Assembly: GCA_947179155.2 (NCBI GenBank) | Contig: OX359270.1 | Coordinates: forward strand, 2,574,077 to 2,638,076 | Direction: 5' to 3' | Origin: Hedera helix | Taxonomy: Eukaryota > Streptophyta > Magnoliopsida > Apiales > Araliaceae | DNA: 64,000 nucleotides | Shown: positions 1 to 10,560 of the stretch, piece by piece | How the letters are laid out: the number at the start of each line of letters is the position of its first letter | Position numbering within the stretch: the first letter of the stretch is position 1 | Made by a program: the position numbers and the translations under genes | The notes under the pieces: generated by a model | Database searches by the model: none | Seen by the model: the letters and a program-made list of their open reading frames with translations, nothing else | What the model was told of the DNA's origin: nothing

Positions 1-779
1 ACTTGAGGGGATCAAACCTTTTGTATCCGATATATATGCATAACATTCAATATTAGTGTACGTAAAGATTTCGCTTCCAATAGAGAATACCCCATTATAA
101 GGGTTGTTCTACTCAGTCTTATCATAAGAGTCCGCATCAATTACTGGTTTGGATAACTTTTCAACAATATTCAAGGTAATGAATTAATATATGTAAATGT
201 CTAGCCGAAACAATTGGCATAGATCTTCCTATTTAAAGTTAATAATAAGAACAGTGATATTGACACATGCAATATCTAGCTGAACAATTAGCGTAGATCT
301 TTCTCTTTAAATAGTTCATAATGAGAACAATCATGCAAATGCACATAAGTGCGAATATCAATAACAATATAGATATGAAATAATTCTTAATAATTATTTC
401 ATTATGCATTTCGAAACTAATTTTAAACTTCTAGATATTTATCATAATAAAAATAAGTATATGAAACTTGCATAATGAAACGAGTTTGAGTTTCAGAATA
501 ACTTGTCGAATAAATACAAGTTAAGGTTCATAGAACTTGCTCAATAATAATTTGAGTAGGATTAGAGAACTTGCTTAATAATAATTTGAATAGGGTTATA
601 GAACTTACTCAATAATAATTTGAGTAGGGTTAGAGAACTTGCTCAATAATAATTTGAGTAGGGTTAGAGAACTTGCCTGATTCGCTGACTACTGCTACTC
701 AACTAAAATTAACTTTTTTTGGTTGTCCTAACATTTAACACGTTGATCTACCAATCAGTATCGCACATAACCTTATTAC
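1..779. other. AT-rich non-coding left flank with degenerate repeats
   Basis: I see no gene. A degenerate duplication with a period of about 75 bp runs from about 194 to 345 (two copies of a ctagc..caatt..tagatct block). A 34-bp minisatellite follows at 532-677. The segment 680-720 (ctgattcgctgactactgc, then a T-run) loosely resembles the start of the sequence beyond the satellite at 24,050. Both flanks of the Athila insertion may therefore belong to one older LTR-like repeat, but I could not find its ends. Confidence 0.5.
532..677. repeat. 34-bp minisatellite, about 4.3 copies
   Basis: The block beginning agaacttgctcaataataat recurs at 532, 566, 600, 634 and 668, exactly 34 bp apart, with one to three differences per copy. 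The last copy is partial. There are no spacers between units. Confidence 0.85.
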
Positions 780-1024
780 ACATCACTTAAATCGTCTAAT
801 ATTTCAGCATAACATTTAATCACTTAATAATATTATCAACCTTTGATAATATTCTAATAACATGATTATTATTTAAAAACATATCAATCATTTCACATTA
901 TTATCACCTTTGATAATATATTAACTACAAATAAATATTATTAACCATTTAATAATATTTTAATTACCTAAGAATATTATTAATTATTTTAATAATATTT
1001 TATTCCATCATCAATATTATTAAT
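780..1024. repeat. AT-rich 39-bp satellite, left fragment
   Basis: Degenerate copies of the unit found in quantity at 23,150-24,045 (cores aataatatt, attattaa, catttaataat). The Athila-type element separates the two parts of what was one array. The last five bases, ttaat at 1020-1024, are the left target-site duplication. Confidence 0.75.
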
Positions 1025-2238
1025 TGATGAGTGTAGTTTATACTTACGAATCGATGTTCTTGGGCTTAATATATTGCTATCATTGAGTATTTTTATTTGC
1101 ATTTTACTTGTTTTTATGTTTATATTGCAGAAAATAGCTTTGGAGGGTCAAAACGGTAAAAACAGAGCTTAATGGCAATTTTGTAATTTGTGAACAGTAA
1201 CCGCGGCCGGCTTTTACAAGGGAATCCGTGGCCGGGGCCGTGGTCGGCGGAATTGATTTTAAGTGTTCGTGTGTTTCCAGAAGTTGAGCAAAAGAAGGAT
1301 TGTGATGTTGCTACGAGTTAGGAGTTGTTAGGAGGGTTATTAGAGATATAAATAGAGTAGATTAGGATGTTTTTTAGAACAACTTAGAGAGAAGGATTTC
1401 CATTGAAGATTGATTGGCGTTTTTGACTATGTCAGGCTAAGTTCTCTATTTTCAGTTCTAAGGGATGTTGAATCTTATTTATTATCTATGAATTAATTGA
1501 GTTATTAGTTTCTTTTCCTTCATCTGTGGAGTTTATTCTTGATGATCTATTTGAATTGCTTAATGATGATTGGTTTGATTAATTTGATAAGGGCCCCTTG
1601 AATTGATTCGATTATTATCATATGCTAGATTAAGGTATAATATTAAGCAAACGATGTTATATCTGATCATAAGTAGCGAATAGTGGTATTTGATTGTGGT
1701 CAAGCTTTTGAATATTGCTATGACATCAAGGAGACAGGTTAAATAGTCTGCGATTGTACGAATATTGCTTGGAATAACCTAATTCCCTAATTCTTAATGC
1801 TATTGTCATATTAAATCTAGACTGATAGTTCTAGGTTGTATGATAATTAGGGTCTAGTGGGGGCGATTGTCACATTAGATTTAAAACTAAAGGGGAATTT
1901 CGGGTAACGCGGACCGTGGTTACCTAGGGTTATTAATTTCATTGAAGGAAAGATATTAATTAACTTGGTTATATCATATTTATGAAAAGATGATACTGAA
2001 CTGAAGAACTGAAGCTTGCAAATCATTGGATAATCTTAATTTATATTTCTTGTTTTCTAGTAAAATCATAGTACAAAAATCCCCTTTTTATTTATTACTT
2101 GTTATTTACTGTTAGAAACATTTAGATAAATCATAAAATACACTTCCCGTGGGTTCGACTCTTACTTGCCATTATACCAATTTTATATTGATAGAGTGGA
2201 AGTAAGGAATAATTTTGGAGTGATAACGACAGCTTTCA
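1025..2238 (+). repeat. 5' LTR of the Athila-type element
   Basis: 1214 bp, TG...CA. A TATAAATAG box lies at 1347-1355. A GC-rich motif, ggccggggccgtggtcgg, lies near 1230. Compared with the 3' LTR it lacks one gcggcc unit near 1206 and differs at three bases. Confidence 0.95.
1347..1355 (+). promoter_or_regulatory. TATA box in Athila 5' LTR
   Basis: TATAAATAG, about 320 bp into the LTR. The same box is at 22,258-22,266 in the 3' LTR. Its position fits a U3 promoter driving the genomic transcript. Confidence 0.65.
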
Positions 2239-2243
2239 AATTT

Positions 2244-2261
2244 TGGCGCCGTTGCCGGGGA
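2244..2261 (+). other. Primer-binding site, tRNA-Asp type
   Basis: tggcgccgttgccgggga, a few bases after the LTR end. It is complementary to the 3' end of plant tRNA-Asp with CCA, the primer typical of Athila elements. Confidence 0.85.
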
Positions 2262-2302
2262 AGTGATTGTTTTTATAAATTCTCTTTGTTTTCTTTCAGT
2301 TT

Positions 2303-2868
2303 ATGACTCGATCCTCTCACTCTCCTGATTTAAAATTTGATCCAGAGATAGAGAAAACTGCAAAAAGAATAAGGAAGGAGACTCGTCGAGCACGAAACAT
2401 AACTTCGGAGTTCGAAGACGATTTTACTACATCACCAGGCTTAAACGTTGCGCTCGCATTACTGACTTCTTCCAGCGATTCAGAAGAAGAAATGGCTGCA
2501 CCAAATAATAGGACTATGAGGGAGTTGGCTACTCCTAATTTACGCCAACAACCATTATGCATAGAATATCCTGCTTTAGATGCTGCTTTTGAATTGAAAT
2601 CTGGCTTAATTCACCTTTTGCCTACTTTTCGTGGTCTTACAGGTGAAGATCCGTATAAGCATCTGAAGGAATTCCACGTGGTTTGTTCCACAATGAGGCC
2701 ACATGGAGTATCGGAAGAACACATAAAGCTTAGGGCTTTTCCATTCTCCTTAGCAGATTTGGCAAAAGATTGGTTGTACTATCTTCCCTCCGGTTCGATC
2801 CAATCATGGGATGATATGAAGAGGCTATTCGTGGAGAAGTATTTCCCTCCTTCACGGGTTGCCAACAT
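2303..2868 (+). pseudogene. Athila gag, N-terminal part, cut by the nested insertion
   Basis: The first 188 codons of the Athila gag-pol ORF. From about residue 95 the product is a retrotransposon gag domain (capsid-like), with the family pattern of P-T-F-R-G-L-T-G-E-D-P near residue 108 and W-D-D-M-K-R-L-F near residue 168. Gag would assemble the cytoplasmic particle around the RNA. After codon 188 the frame runs into the LTR of the guest and soon stops. It resumes in phase at 13,407, once the guest and one copy of the aacat duplication are set aside. The start is the first ATG after the primer site. The break is the insertion itself; I see no other damage. Confidence 0.9.
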
Positions 2869-3920
2869 TGTAAGACCCCGAATTTTATGAAATACAAAAT
2901 TTAATTTTTCTTCATATATATTTTTTTTGAAACAGTAAGTGGTTAAATTAACAAAATTGAAAGTTAAGGATGTTATGTGCAAATTTTATTTTGTCGGACA
3001 ATATTCGCTTTGTCGGGGAATATTCGTTTGGTCGGGGAATATTCGTGCCGTACGACGGCGCCGAAATAATAAATTATTGGTGGACCCCACAACGGAATAT
3101 TTGTCGGATATAGAAAACGACAGAAGTAACCTTTTTAAATAAAAATAGTCAACGGAACTGTTAAAATACCGGTGATAAAAGAATAGTAGCATACGGTAGT
3201 TTATGGTATTTTCTGTAGCACACGGTACTCTACAGTAACACACGGTATTGCATAGTGTCTCATATTATTGGTCTGATAATTGACACTGTAACTGTTACGC
3301 ATCATTTCATCGATAATTGTCACTGCATAATATTTTATATTATCAATTCAATAATTGTTGTTACACAGTATTTTGCATTATTGATTTAATAATTGTCATT
3401 ACATTGTATTTTATATCATTGAGTCAATAATTGTTGTTGCACTGTTTTTAAAATTATTGAACCTAATAATTGTCACAGTAACATATGCACAGTAATTCAC
3501 ATTATTGAATCAATAATTGTCATTACACAGTAACGTATGCTTTATTTTACATTATTGTTATCTCTATTATGATGTTATTTAAACAGTTGTATTTCATTAA
3601 TTTATTGACTTGATATCTAAGAGCTAACTATACTGTATTTATAACAATTAGTCATAATAATTGAATTGATAAAGTTATTTGTTTATAATATAAAGTTAGG
3701 TGATTATTAGGTGATATGAAATGAATGGTGTAGATTAAAGTGTGAATTATTGTTGAATAATTAAATTGATTTGTTTATAATATAAAGTTAGGTGATTATT
3801 AGGTGATATGAAATGAATGGTGAAGATTAAAGATAATATAATATTTGAAATGGATGGTGTAGATTAAAAGGTGATCTTTAAATGAATGGTTTAGATTAAA
3901 TGAATGATAAGATTTTTGGC

Positions 3921-3929
3921 TATAAATAG
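3921..3929 (+). promoter_or_regulatory. TATA box in chromovirus 5' LTR
   Basis: TATAAATAG in the context ggctataaatagaagcc. It is repeated at 11,608-11,616 in the 3' LTR, and an equivalent lies on the minus strand of the solo LTR at 48,546-48,554. Transcription probably starts shortly downstream. Confidence 0.7.
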
Positions 3930-4249
3930 AAGCCTTAACTTAAGGATTTTTCATAAACTTCCTTACTTGTTCTTTCTTTCTCTCTCTAAATACTTCTTGT
4001 GAAAGTTCTCTCTAAGTGTGCTTAAGTCATCTTGAGTATTTGTGAAGATCTATAAGTATACGTGTACTGTTCAAGTTAATCAACCTCATTTAAATCAATA
4101 TCCAGTCACGTGTTACGGTAAGGGATACCATCTTTTTCATCTTCCATTATTCAAACATACTATGGTAAGGGATTATCATTATTTGATTCTCGATAATAAT
4201 ATTGTTTCTTCCTTACTCATAAGACGTGCCTTTTATTTCCATGTATTAA

Positions 4250-4530
4250 ATTGTGGGAATAACCTTACGGAGCGGATTGCCGCCTGTTGGTGAATAACCT
4301 TTCGTATTCATTCATTATTAATCTCTGAGAATAACCTTACGGAGCGGATTGCCGCCTGTTTGGTGAATAACTCTTTGTACTCAAATTCTATTAAATTGTG
4401 GGAATAACCTTACGGAGCGGATTGCTGCCTGTTTGGTGAATAACTCTTTGTACTCAAATTCTATTAAATTGTGGGAATAACCTTACGGAGCGGATTGCCG
4501 CCTGTTGGTGAATAACCCTTTGTATTAATT
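4250..4530 (+). repeat. 73-bp tandem repeat inside the LTR, four copies
   Basis: The block cttacggagcggattgccg followed by cctg..ggtgaataac recurs with starts 72-73 bp apart (aacctt at 4261, 4333, 4406, 4479). The same array is at 11,937-12,217 in the 3' LTR. A diverged version lies on the minus strand at about 47,780-47,960 in the solo LTR. It sits downstream of the TATA box, so it is probably transcribed leader. Confidence 0.85.
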
Positions 4531-5715
4531 TCCTTCACATTTTGTTAATCAAACCTGCTACGGTAAGGGATATTATTTTCTTTCATACTCCTAAATCGAA
4601 ATTTATTATGGAACTATTGCTTCTATAATTCCTGAAAATATTATATGTTCCATAATAGTTGAACTTCATTATTTCAACTGAACCTTCCTATTTACGTGAA
4701 CCTTTCTATTGAATTGTAACCGTTATTCTGAACTGTGGATCTTGAATATCATTTTTAAATTTCACTCCACATCATGTTGACAATTTGGACATTATTTGAA
4801 TCTGTACAAAGTAAACTTCCGATACTTATTGTTATCCTATTTCTTCTGTTCATCATTTATATCATTCTAATCATCCAAAAATCAAGCTGTTGTGAATATC
4901 TGTGGCCGGGGGCACAGATGTGATATATTTGTTGAACAGATGATAGGTTAAAGGCGATATAATAGGTTAAAGGCGATACATCTGTTCGGTGTCTTTCATG
5001 GCACGTGGTGAGTGTTCTCTTTGGCCCGTAGTGCAAAGATGAACTGTTGTTTGGTATGATTATGACCAAAGGCTGAATCTGGTATAATCATGACCGTTGG
5101 TGCTATATTGAATATCTTTGGCCCGTAGTACAAAGATGAACTGTTGATGTGCATGATTATGATCAGGAACTGTGAATTTGTATTATCTTGACTAATGATA
5201 TTTCAGATGATAAAAGTTGATGATGTTTTTCCTAAAAAGAGAACCGAGTGGACATTATAGTCTGCATTATTCTTCTAAAAGATTACTCATTCCGCTGCTA
5301 TTATTGATCTGAACGTTGTTTAAGAATTTAACTGCAGTTTTTGATATAAACCTTGTAGTCTATTGTATTCTATCAAGAACTCAACTGTTGAAGACTAATG
5401 ATAATTTATTCGTCATTATCTTAGTCATGATATTCTTTACTGGGCTATTTGAGCTCACCCTTTCTTTTGTTCCATTGTTTTTCAACAGGAGATGAAAACA
5501 TAACAGGGTCTAGCCGGGGAATGGAGTGAGGGTCCGAGGAATAGTTATCATAGTCTTCACGTTTTGTAAAATAGTGTGGCAATAATAGTGAAGACTTAGT
5601 TGTGTATTATTATACACTGTATTGTTGTACGTTGTGCTTTGTTGTAATAATTTTGTTGTAGTCTTTTGACGACTCAAGTTTGGGCTGTGTGGACCCAGAT
5701 TTGGGGGCGTCACAG

Positions 5716-5728
5716 TTGGCATCAGAGC
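5716..5728 (+). other. Primer-binding site, tRNA-Met type
   Basis: ttggcatcagagc directly after the 5' LTR. It matches the initiator tRNA-Met primer site (tggtatcagagc) except for one base. Confidence 0.8.
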
Positions 5729-5914
5729 TTAGGGATATGATCTTTAATGGAGATCTGGGGTTAGAACTAGGAGGGGAGAGACGAATAGAATCAGTCACTA
5801 GTGTGTCCTACCTAAAATAGATTTTATTATCTAATGAGTCGATTTGAATGTAGGAACATGAAGTGATGAGTCAGTTTATTTGAACTAACATTTATTTTGT
5901 GACCACAGTTTAGT

Positions 5915-6892
5915 ATGGCATCTGGAAATCAAGAGGTTAACTATGGAATGCCTGAAGCAAATGTAGCCGAGAATCAAGAGGCCCCAAACAATCCTCCTGC
6001 CAACTCAGGAAATAATGTTCCTGATAACATGATGAACGATGGATTCTTTAGGAATTTCATGCAGTTCATACAGAATCAAGGAAGAGGAAATCCAGTCAAT
6101 AATAACGGTAGAAACGCTGGCAATTTGAGGATGGTCACTGTTAAGCAATTTAAAGAATTAGGACCACCTGAATTCCACGGGAAGCCTGACCCACTCAAAG
6201 CGGAGGCATGGCTAAAGCAGACGACAAAAATACTTGATGTCTTACAATGCGCTGATGATCAGAAGGTGCCATTTGCCACTTTTATGTTACGAGGTGAGGC
6301 GGACCATTGGTGGGAAGCGGTAAAACGTATCCAACCTTCAGCACTCGAAATGTCTTGGACAGAATTCGAAGAACTGTTTAACGAGAAGTATTTCCCAGAA
6401 AGCATCCGCCATATGAAAGAGGTGGAATTCATTAAGCTGGAGCAGGGAAACATGACAGTCTCCCAATATGAAGCCAAGTTTGCCGAGTTATCTCGCTTTG
6501 CCACCCATCTTGTGGATGACGAAGCACGAATGAGTCGGATGTTCCTAAGAGGTTTGAGATTCAAAATTCGTCAACAACTTAGCTCTCATAAATTTAGTTT
6601 GTATTCAGATGTTGTAGATAGGGCTCAAAGGGTGGAGCAAACAGATGAAACATTGCAGCCAAGAGTTAATGATCAGCATAGAGAAAGGAGTGACAACAAC
6701 CACAGGAACGAGAACCATCGAGGAGGTAACAACACTTCGGTGGTAATTCCATACCAAATAACAGAAGAGGAGAATCTAGTGGGAACAATTTCAAAAGAAA
6801 GAGATTCCATAATAATTATGGAAGGGCACCAGCACCAGTACCAACACCAGCACCGACCCCAGTTTCAAGGGGAGAAGATCGACCACCAGTGA
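5915..6892 (+). CDS. Gag of the nested chromovirus (C-terminus frameshifted)
   Basis: 325 codons. An N-terminal Asn/Pro-rich segment is followed by a retrotransposon gag domain at about residues 70-230, with E-F-H-G-K-x-D-P, A-x-x-W-L and F-x-x-x-Y-F-P signatures. Gag forms the particle. Around 6727-6745 the true coding frame changes: from there the other frame carries the basic, Asn-rich linker that leads without a stop into the zinc knuckles at 6889, while the annotated frame ends in His/Gln-rich residues and a TGA at 6890. Related elements have one continuous gag-pol ORF, so I read this as a one-base deletion, not a designed frameshift; no slippery heptamer is obvious. The start is the first ATG of the open frame, 200 bp past the primer site. 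Confidence 0.9.
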   Translation: MASGNQEVNYGMPEANVAENQEAPNNPPANSGNNVPDNMMNDGFFRNFMQFIQNQGRGNPVNNNGRNAGNLRMVTVKQFKELGPPEFHGKPDPLKAEAWLKQTTKILDVLQCADDQKVPFATFMLRGEADHWWEAVKRIQPSALEMSWTEFEELFNEKYFPESIRHMKEVEFIKLEQGNMTVSQYEAKFAELSRFATHLVDDEARMSRMFLRGLRFKIRQQLSSHKFSLYSDVVDRAQRVEQTDETLQPRVNDQHRERSDNNHRNENHRGGNNTSVVIPYQITEEENLVGTISKERDSIIIMEGHQHQYQHQHRPQFQGEKIDHQ

Positions 6893-9800
6893 GATGCTAT
6901 AGGTGTGGTCAGGAAGGTCACATCAGCCCAAACTGTACACTGCAGTCCAAAAAGTGCTACAGTTGTGGGAAAGAGGGTCATCTTGCGCGGTTTTGTCCTG
7001 CCACAAAATCTAGTCCAGCTGCAATGATGATACCAAAAGCTAGCGCGGATAAGGGAAAATCTGTAGTTCAAGGGAGAGCTTTTGTTGTGACATCCCAAAT
7101 GGCGCGAAACTCGAACGAGGTGATAACCGGTAAGCTATTCATAAATTCTCGTGAAGTCTACGCTTTGTTAGATACTGGCTCTACCCATTCTTTTATCTCA
7201 CCTGCATGTGCTCAGCGTTTAAACTTAACTCCGGAAAATTTGGACTTTGACTTATCAGTTGAAACCCCATTAGGAGAAATGACCATTACATCTACTGTCT
7301 ATAAATCTTGCCTAGTTCAAATCAACAACCTCACATTACCTGTTGACCTTATTTCTTTGGAGATGCATGAATTTGATGTGATTTTAGGAATTGATTGGTT
7401 GACTACCCATCATGCTAAAATTGATTGTTTTCATAAGATTATTAGTTTTCATATTCCTAATCAACCTGTCATGCAAATTCAAGCAACTAAACCATTGAAA
7501 TCTATAACTGTTATTTCTAGCCATAAAGCCATTCGTTTATTGAAAAACGGATGTCAAGCCTTTTTAGCTCATGTCACTGATTTGAACAAAAATACGTCAA
7601 ACTTAAATGATATTCCCATTGTTAATGAGTTTCCTGACGTTTTTCCTGAAGAACTTCCTGGCTTACCCCCAAACCGTGAAATTGATTTTTATATTGATCT
7701 TGAACCCGGTACCAAGCCCATTTCCAAAGCTCCCTACCGAATGGCTCCCATTGAACTTCAAGAGTTAAAAGTCCAACTACAGGAATTGTTGGATACCGGT
7801 TTCATTCGTCCGAGTGCATCACCTTGGGGTGCTCCTGTTCTTTTTGTGAAGAAGAAAGACGGGAGTATGAGATTGTGCATTGACTACCGAGAATTGAACC
7901 ATGTCACCATCAAGAACAGGTACCCGTTACCTCGGATTGATGACATGTTTGATCAATTGCAAGGCGCTCAACATTTCTCAAAGATTGATCTCCGTTCTGG
8001 ATATCATCAGTTAAAGGTTAAAGCTGAGGACATTCCAAAGACTGCTTTCAGAACTCGTTATGGGCATTATGAGTTCTTAGTCATGCCTTTTGGACTAACT
8101 AATGCTCCTGCAGCTTTCATGGACATGATGAACCGGATATTCAAGGAACATTTGGATCATTTTGTGGTTGTCTTTATTGATGACATCCTCATATACTCCA
8201 AGAGTCGCGAGGATCATGAACAACACCTGAGATTGATACTACAAAAGCTCCGTGAAAACAAATTATATGCCAAGTTGAAGAAATGTGAGTTCTGGCTTGA
8301 GGAGGTCGCATTTCTTGGGCATGTGATTTCTAGTAAAGGAATATCAGTCGATCCTGCGAAGATTGAAACGGTACTAAATTGGGAACAACCCAAAACAGTA
8401 ACCGAAGTCCGAAGTTTTCTGGGTCTAGCTGGTTATTATCGGAGATTCGTAGAAGGATTTTCTCGAATCGCCACTCCATTAACGCAGCTTACTCGGAAAA
8501 GCACAAAATTCATATGGAGCGAGGAATGCGAGAAAAGTTTCCAAGAACTCAAGAAGAGACTGGTTTCAGCTCCTGTTCTGACCATACCATCAGGATCAGG
8601 AGAATTTGTTATCTACAGCGATGCTTCTGGCAAAGGTCTAGGCTGTGTCCTTATGCAACATGGAAAGGTTATAGCATACGCCTCTCGACAACTCAAAGAT
8701 TATGAGAAAAATTATCCTACTCATGATCTAGAGTTGGCAGCAGTCGTTTTCGCGTTGAAGATCTGGAGACACTACTTGTACGGAGAAAAAGTGGATATCT
8801 ATACGGATCATAAAAGTCTCAAGTATTTCTTCACCCAGAAGGAACTCAACATGCGACAACGACGTTGGCTTGAGCTGTTAAAGGATTATGACCACACAAT
8901 CCAGTATCACCCGGGAAAGGCGAACGTTGTAGCTGACGCTTTGAGCAGAAAATCTTATGCAAGTACAAGTGCACTGCTGACAACACAAAAGTGTATTTTG
9001 TACGACTTGCAAAAGATGGAGATAGAGCTAAAGACACCAGGGACCCACTCGAAGATTGCTCACGTGCGAGTAGAACCAACTTTAATCGATAAAATTAAAG
9101 CTGCTCAAGCTACCGATCCGGAACTGATAAACATGATAAAGAAAGTACAAGAAGGTGCCATTCCCGAAGCAAGAATCGACGAGAAAGGAATACTTCGAGT
9201 CAACTCTCGACTCTGTGTTCCTAACGATCCTGAATTAAAGCATAAAATCATGATGGAGGCACACAACACGCCGTTTGCAATCCACCCAGGAGGTACCAAG
9301 ATGTATCGAGATCTTCGACATACATTTTGGTGGAACAATATGAAAAGAGAGATTGCAGAGTTTATCTCAAGGTGCCTAACTTGTCAACGTGTCAAGGCAG
9401 AGCATCAAGTTCCTAAAGGTCCATTACAATCACTTGAAGTTCCCGAATGGAAGTGGGAACACATCAATATGGACTTCGTGACGGGTCTTCCAAAAGTTTC
9501 TCAAGGCTTAGATGCAATTTGGGTGATCGTAGATAGATTGACCAAATCTGCTCATTTCTTGCCTATACGAGAAAACTTTTCACTTGAACGTCTTGCCGGT
9601 ATGTACATAAATGAGATCGTGAGATTGCATGGCATGCCAGTTTCCATAGTTTCTGATCGAGATCCTAGATTCACTTCACGCTTTTGGATCAGTCTACAAA
9701 AAGCTATGGGCACTGAACTACGTTTTAGTTCTGCATACCATCCTCAAACGGACGGACAATCGGAAAGGACGATCCAGACCCTCGAAGATCTTTTGAGACT

Positions 9801-10560
9801 TTGTGTATTAGACTTCAAAGGAAGTTGGGATAAGTACTTGCCATTGGTGGAATTTTCTTACAACAACAGTTACCAAGCAAGCATAGGCATGGCTCCATTC
9901 GAGGCTTTGTATGGAAGGAAGTGTCGCTCTCCAATATGTTGGAATGAGGTAGGAGAAGCAAAATTGTTGGGACCCGAGTTGGTACGCTTGACGACCGAAA
10001 AGATCCAAATGATCCGACAACGAATACAGACCGCACAAGAACGACAAAAGAGTTATGCTGATCTTCATCGGAGAGACGAAAGTTTCAACGTCGGAGATCA
10101 TGTATTCTTACGTGTTTCTCCATGGAAAGGGGTTACGAGATTCGGAAAGAGAGGAAAGCTCAACCCTCGATTTATTGGCCCATTTGAAATCCTCGATCGA
10201 ATAGGAACCGTAGCCTACAGACTAGCCCTACCACCAAGTATGTCTCGCATCCATAACGTTTTTCACATATCTATGTTACGTAAATATGTGAAGGACCCAA
10301 ACCACGTCATTGAGTTAGAACCAGACGTTATAGCAGAAGATTTAACATACGAGGAGGTACCTGTTAAGATCCTGGATAAGAAGGAGCAGATCCTACGCTC
10401 AAAGGTTATACCTCAAGTTAAGGTTTTATGGAGGAACCAAGATACTGAGGAAATGACCTGGGAGCTAGAATCTGAGATGAAATCTAAGTATCCTTACCTC
10501 TTCGATATGTCAGGTACGTCAATTTCGGGGACGAAATTTCATAAGGAGGGGAGGTTGTAA
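6889..10560 (+). CDS. Pol of the nested chromovirus: PR-RT-RH-IN-chromodomain
   Basis: 1223 codons counted from 6889, which is not a real start since the frame is open upstream to about 6730. Two CCHC zinc knuckles lie at residues 3-16 and 23-36. The aspartic protease has DTGS at 95-98. The RT has an FIDD active site at 429-432. The RNase H has its first Asp at about 578. The integrase has an HHCC zinc finger near 790-830, then D862, D923 and E959 (D,D-35-E). A GPF-type segment near 1095 and a chromodomain at about 1145-1215 (V-x-x-I-L-D, then W-R, E-M-T-W-E) complete it. The enzymes copy the RNA and insert the cDNA; the chromodomain directs insertion to marked chromatin. The TAA stop (10,558-10,560) lies inside the 3' LTR, which starts at 10,556. 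No internal stops. Confidence 0.96.
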   Translation: MRCYRCGQEGHISPNCTLQSKKCYSCGKEGHLARFCPATKSSPAAMMIPKASADKGKSVVQGRAFVVTSQMARNSNEVITGKLFINSREVYALLDTGSTHSFISPACAQRLNLTPENLDFDLSVETPLGEMTITSTVYKSCLVQINNLTLPVDLISLEMHEFDVILGIDWLTTHHAKIDCFHKIISFHIPNQPVMQIQATKPLKSITVISSHKAIRLLKNGCQAFLAHVTDLNKNTSNLNDIPIVNEFPDVFPEELPGLPPNREIDFYIDLEPGTKPISKAPYRMAPIELQELKVQLQELLDTGFIRPSASPWGAPVLFVKKKDGSMRLCIDYRELNHVTIKNRYPLPRIDDMFDQLQGAQHFSKIDLRSGYHQLKVKAEDIPKTAFRTRYGHYEFLVMPFGLTNAPAAFMDMMNRIFKEHLDHFVVVFIDDILIYSKSREDHEQHLRLILQKLRENKLYAKLKKCEFWLEEVAFLGHVISSKGISVDPAKIETVLNWEQPKTVTEVRSFLGLAGYYRRFVEGFSRIATPLTQLTRKSTKFIWSEECEKSFQELKKRLVSAPVLTIPSGSGEFVIYSDASGKGLGCVLMQHGKVIAYASRQLKDYEKNYPTHDLELAAVVFALKIWRHYLYGEKVDIYTDHKSLKYFFTQKELNMRQRRWLELLKDYDHTIQYHPGKANVVADALSRKSYASTSALLTTQKCILYDLQKMEIELKTPGTHSKIAHVRVEPTLIDKIKAAQATDPELINMIKKVQEGAIPEARIDEKGILRVNSRLCVPNDPELKHKIMMEAHNTPFAIHPGGTKMYRDLRHTFWWNNMKREIAEFISRCLTCQRVKAEHQVPKGPLQSLEVPEWKWEHINMDFVTGLPKVSQGLDAIWVIVDRLTKSAHFLPIRENFSLERLAGMYINEIVRLHGMPVSIVSDRDPRFTSRFWISLQKAMGTELRFSSAYHPQTDGQSERTIQTLEDLLRLCVLDFKGSWDKYLPLVEFSYNNSYQASIGMAPFEALYGRKCRSPICWNEVGEAKLLGPELVRLTTEKIQMIRQRIQTAQERQKSYADLHRRDESFNVGDHVFLRVSPWKGVTRFGKRGKLNPRFIGPFEILDRIGTVAYRLALPPSMSRIHNVFHISMLRKYVKDPNHVIELEPDVIAEDLTYEEVPVKILDKKEQILRSKVIPQVKVLWRNQDTEEMTWELESEMKSKYPYLFDMSGTSISGTKFHKEGRL
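10543..10554 (+). other. Polypurine tract of the nested chromovirus
   Basis: aaggaggggagg immediately before the 3' LTR; primer for plus-strand synthesis. It also encodes the last residues of Pol. Confidence 0.8.

Larger units (their letters stand above)
2869..5714 (+). repeat. 5' LTR of the nested chromovirus
   Basis: 2846 bp. It holds a TATAAATAG box at 3921-3929, a degenerate array of taataattgtca..acagta blocks (3270-3540), a 73-bp tandem repeat (4250-4530) and paired tttggcccgtag blocks near 5020 and 5110. It is the same length as the 3' LTR and differs at about four positions. Confidence 0.95.

Noticed and set aside
532..677. 34-bp direct repeats that might suggest a CRISPR-like array
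   Set aside because: The units abut with no unique spacers and vary between copies, so this is a minisatellite; the DNA is also clearly eukaryotic.
6727..6892. Programmed frameshift between gag and pol of the chromovirus
   Set aside because: No slippery heptamer or stem is apparent, and related elements use a single continuous ORF; a small deletion is simpler.
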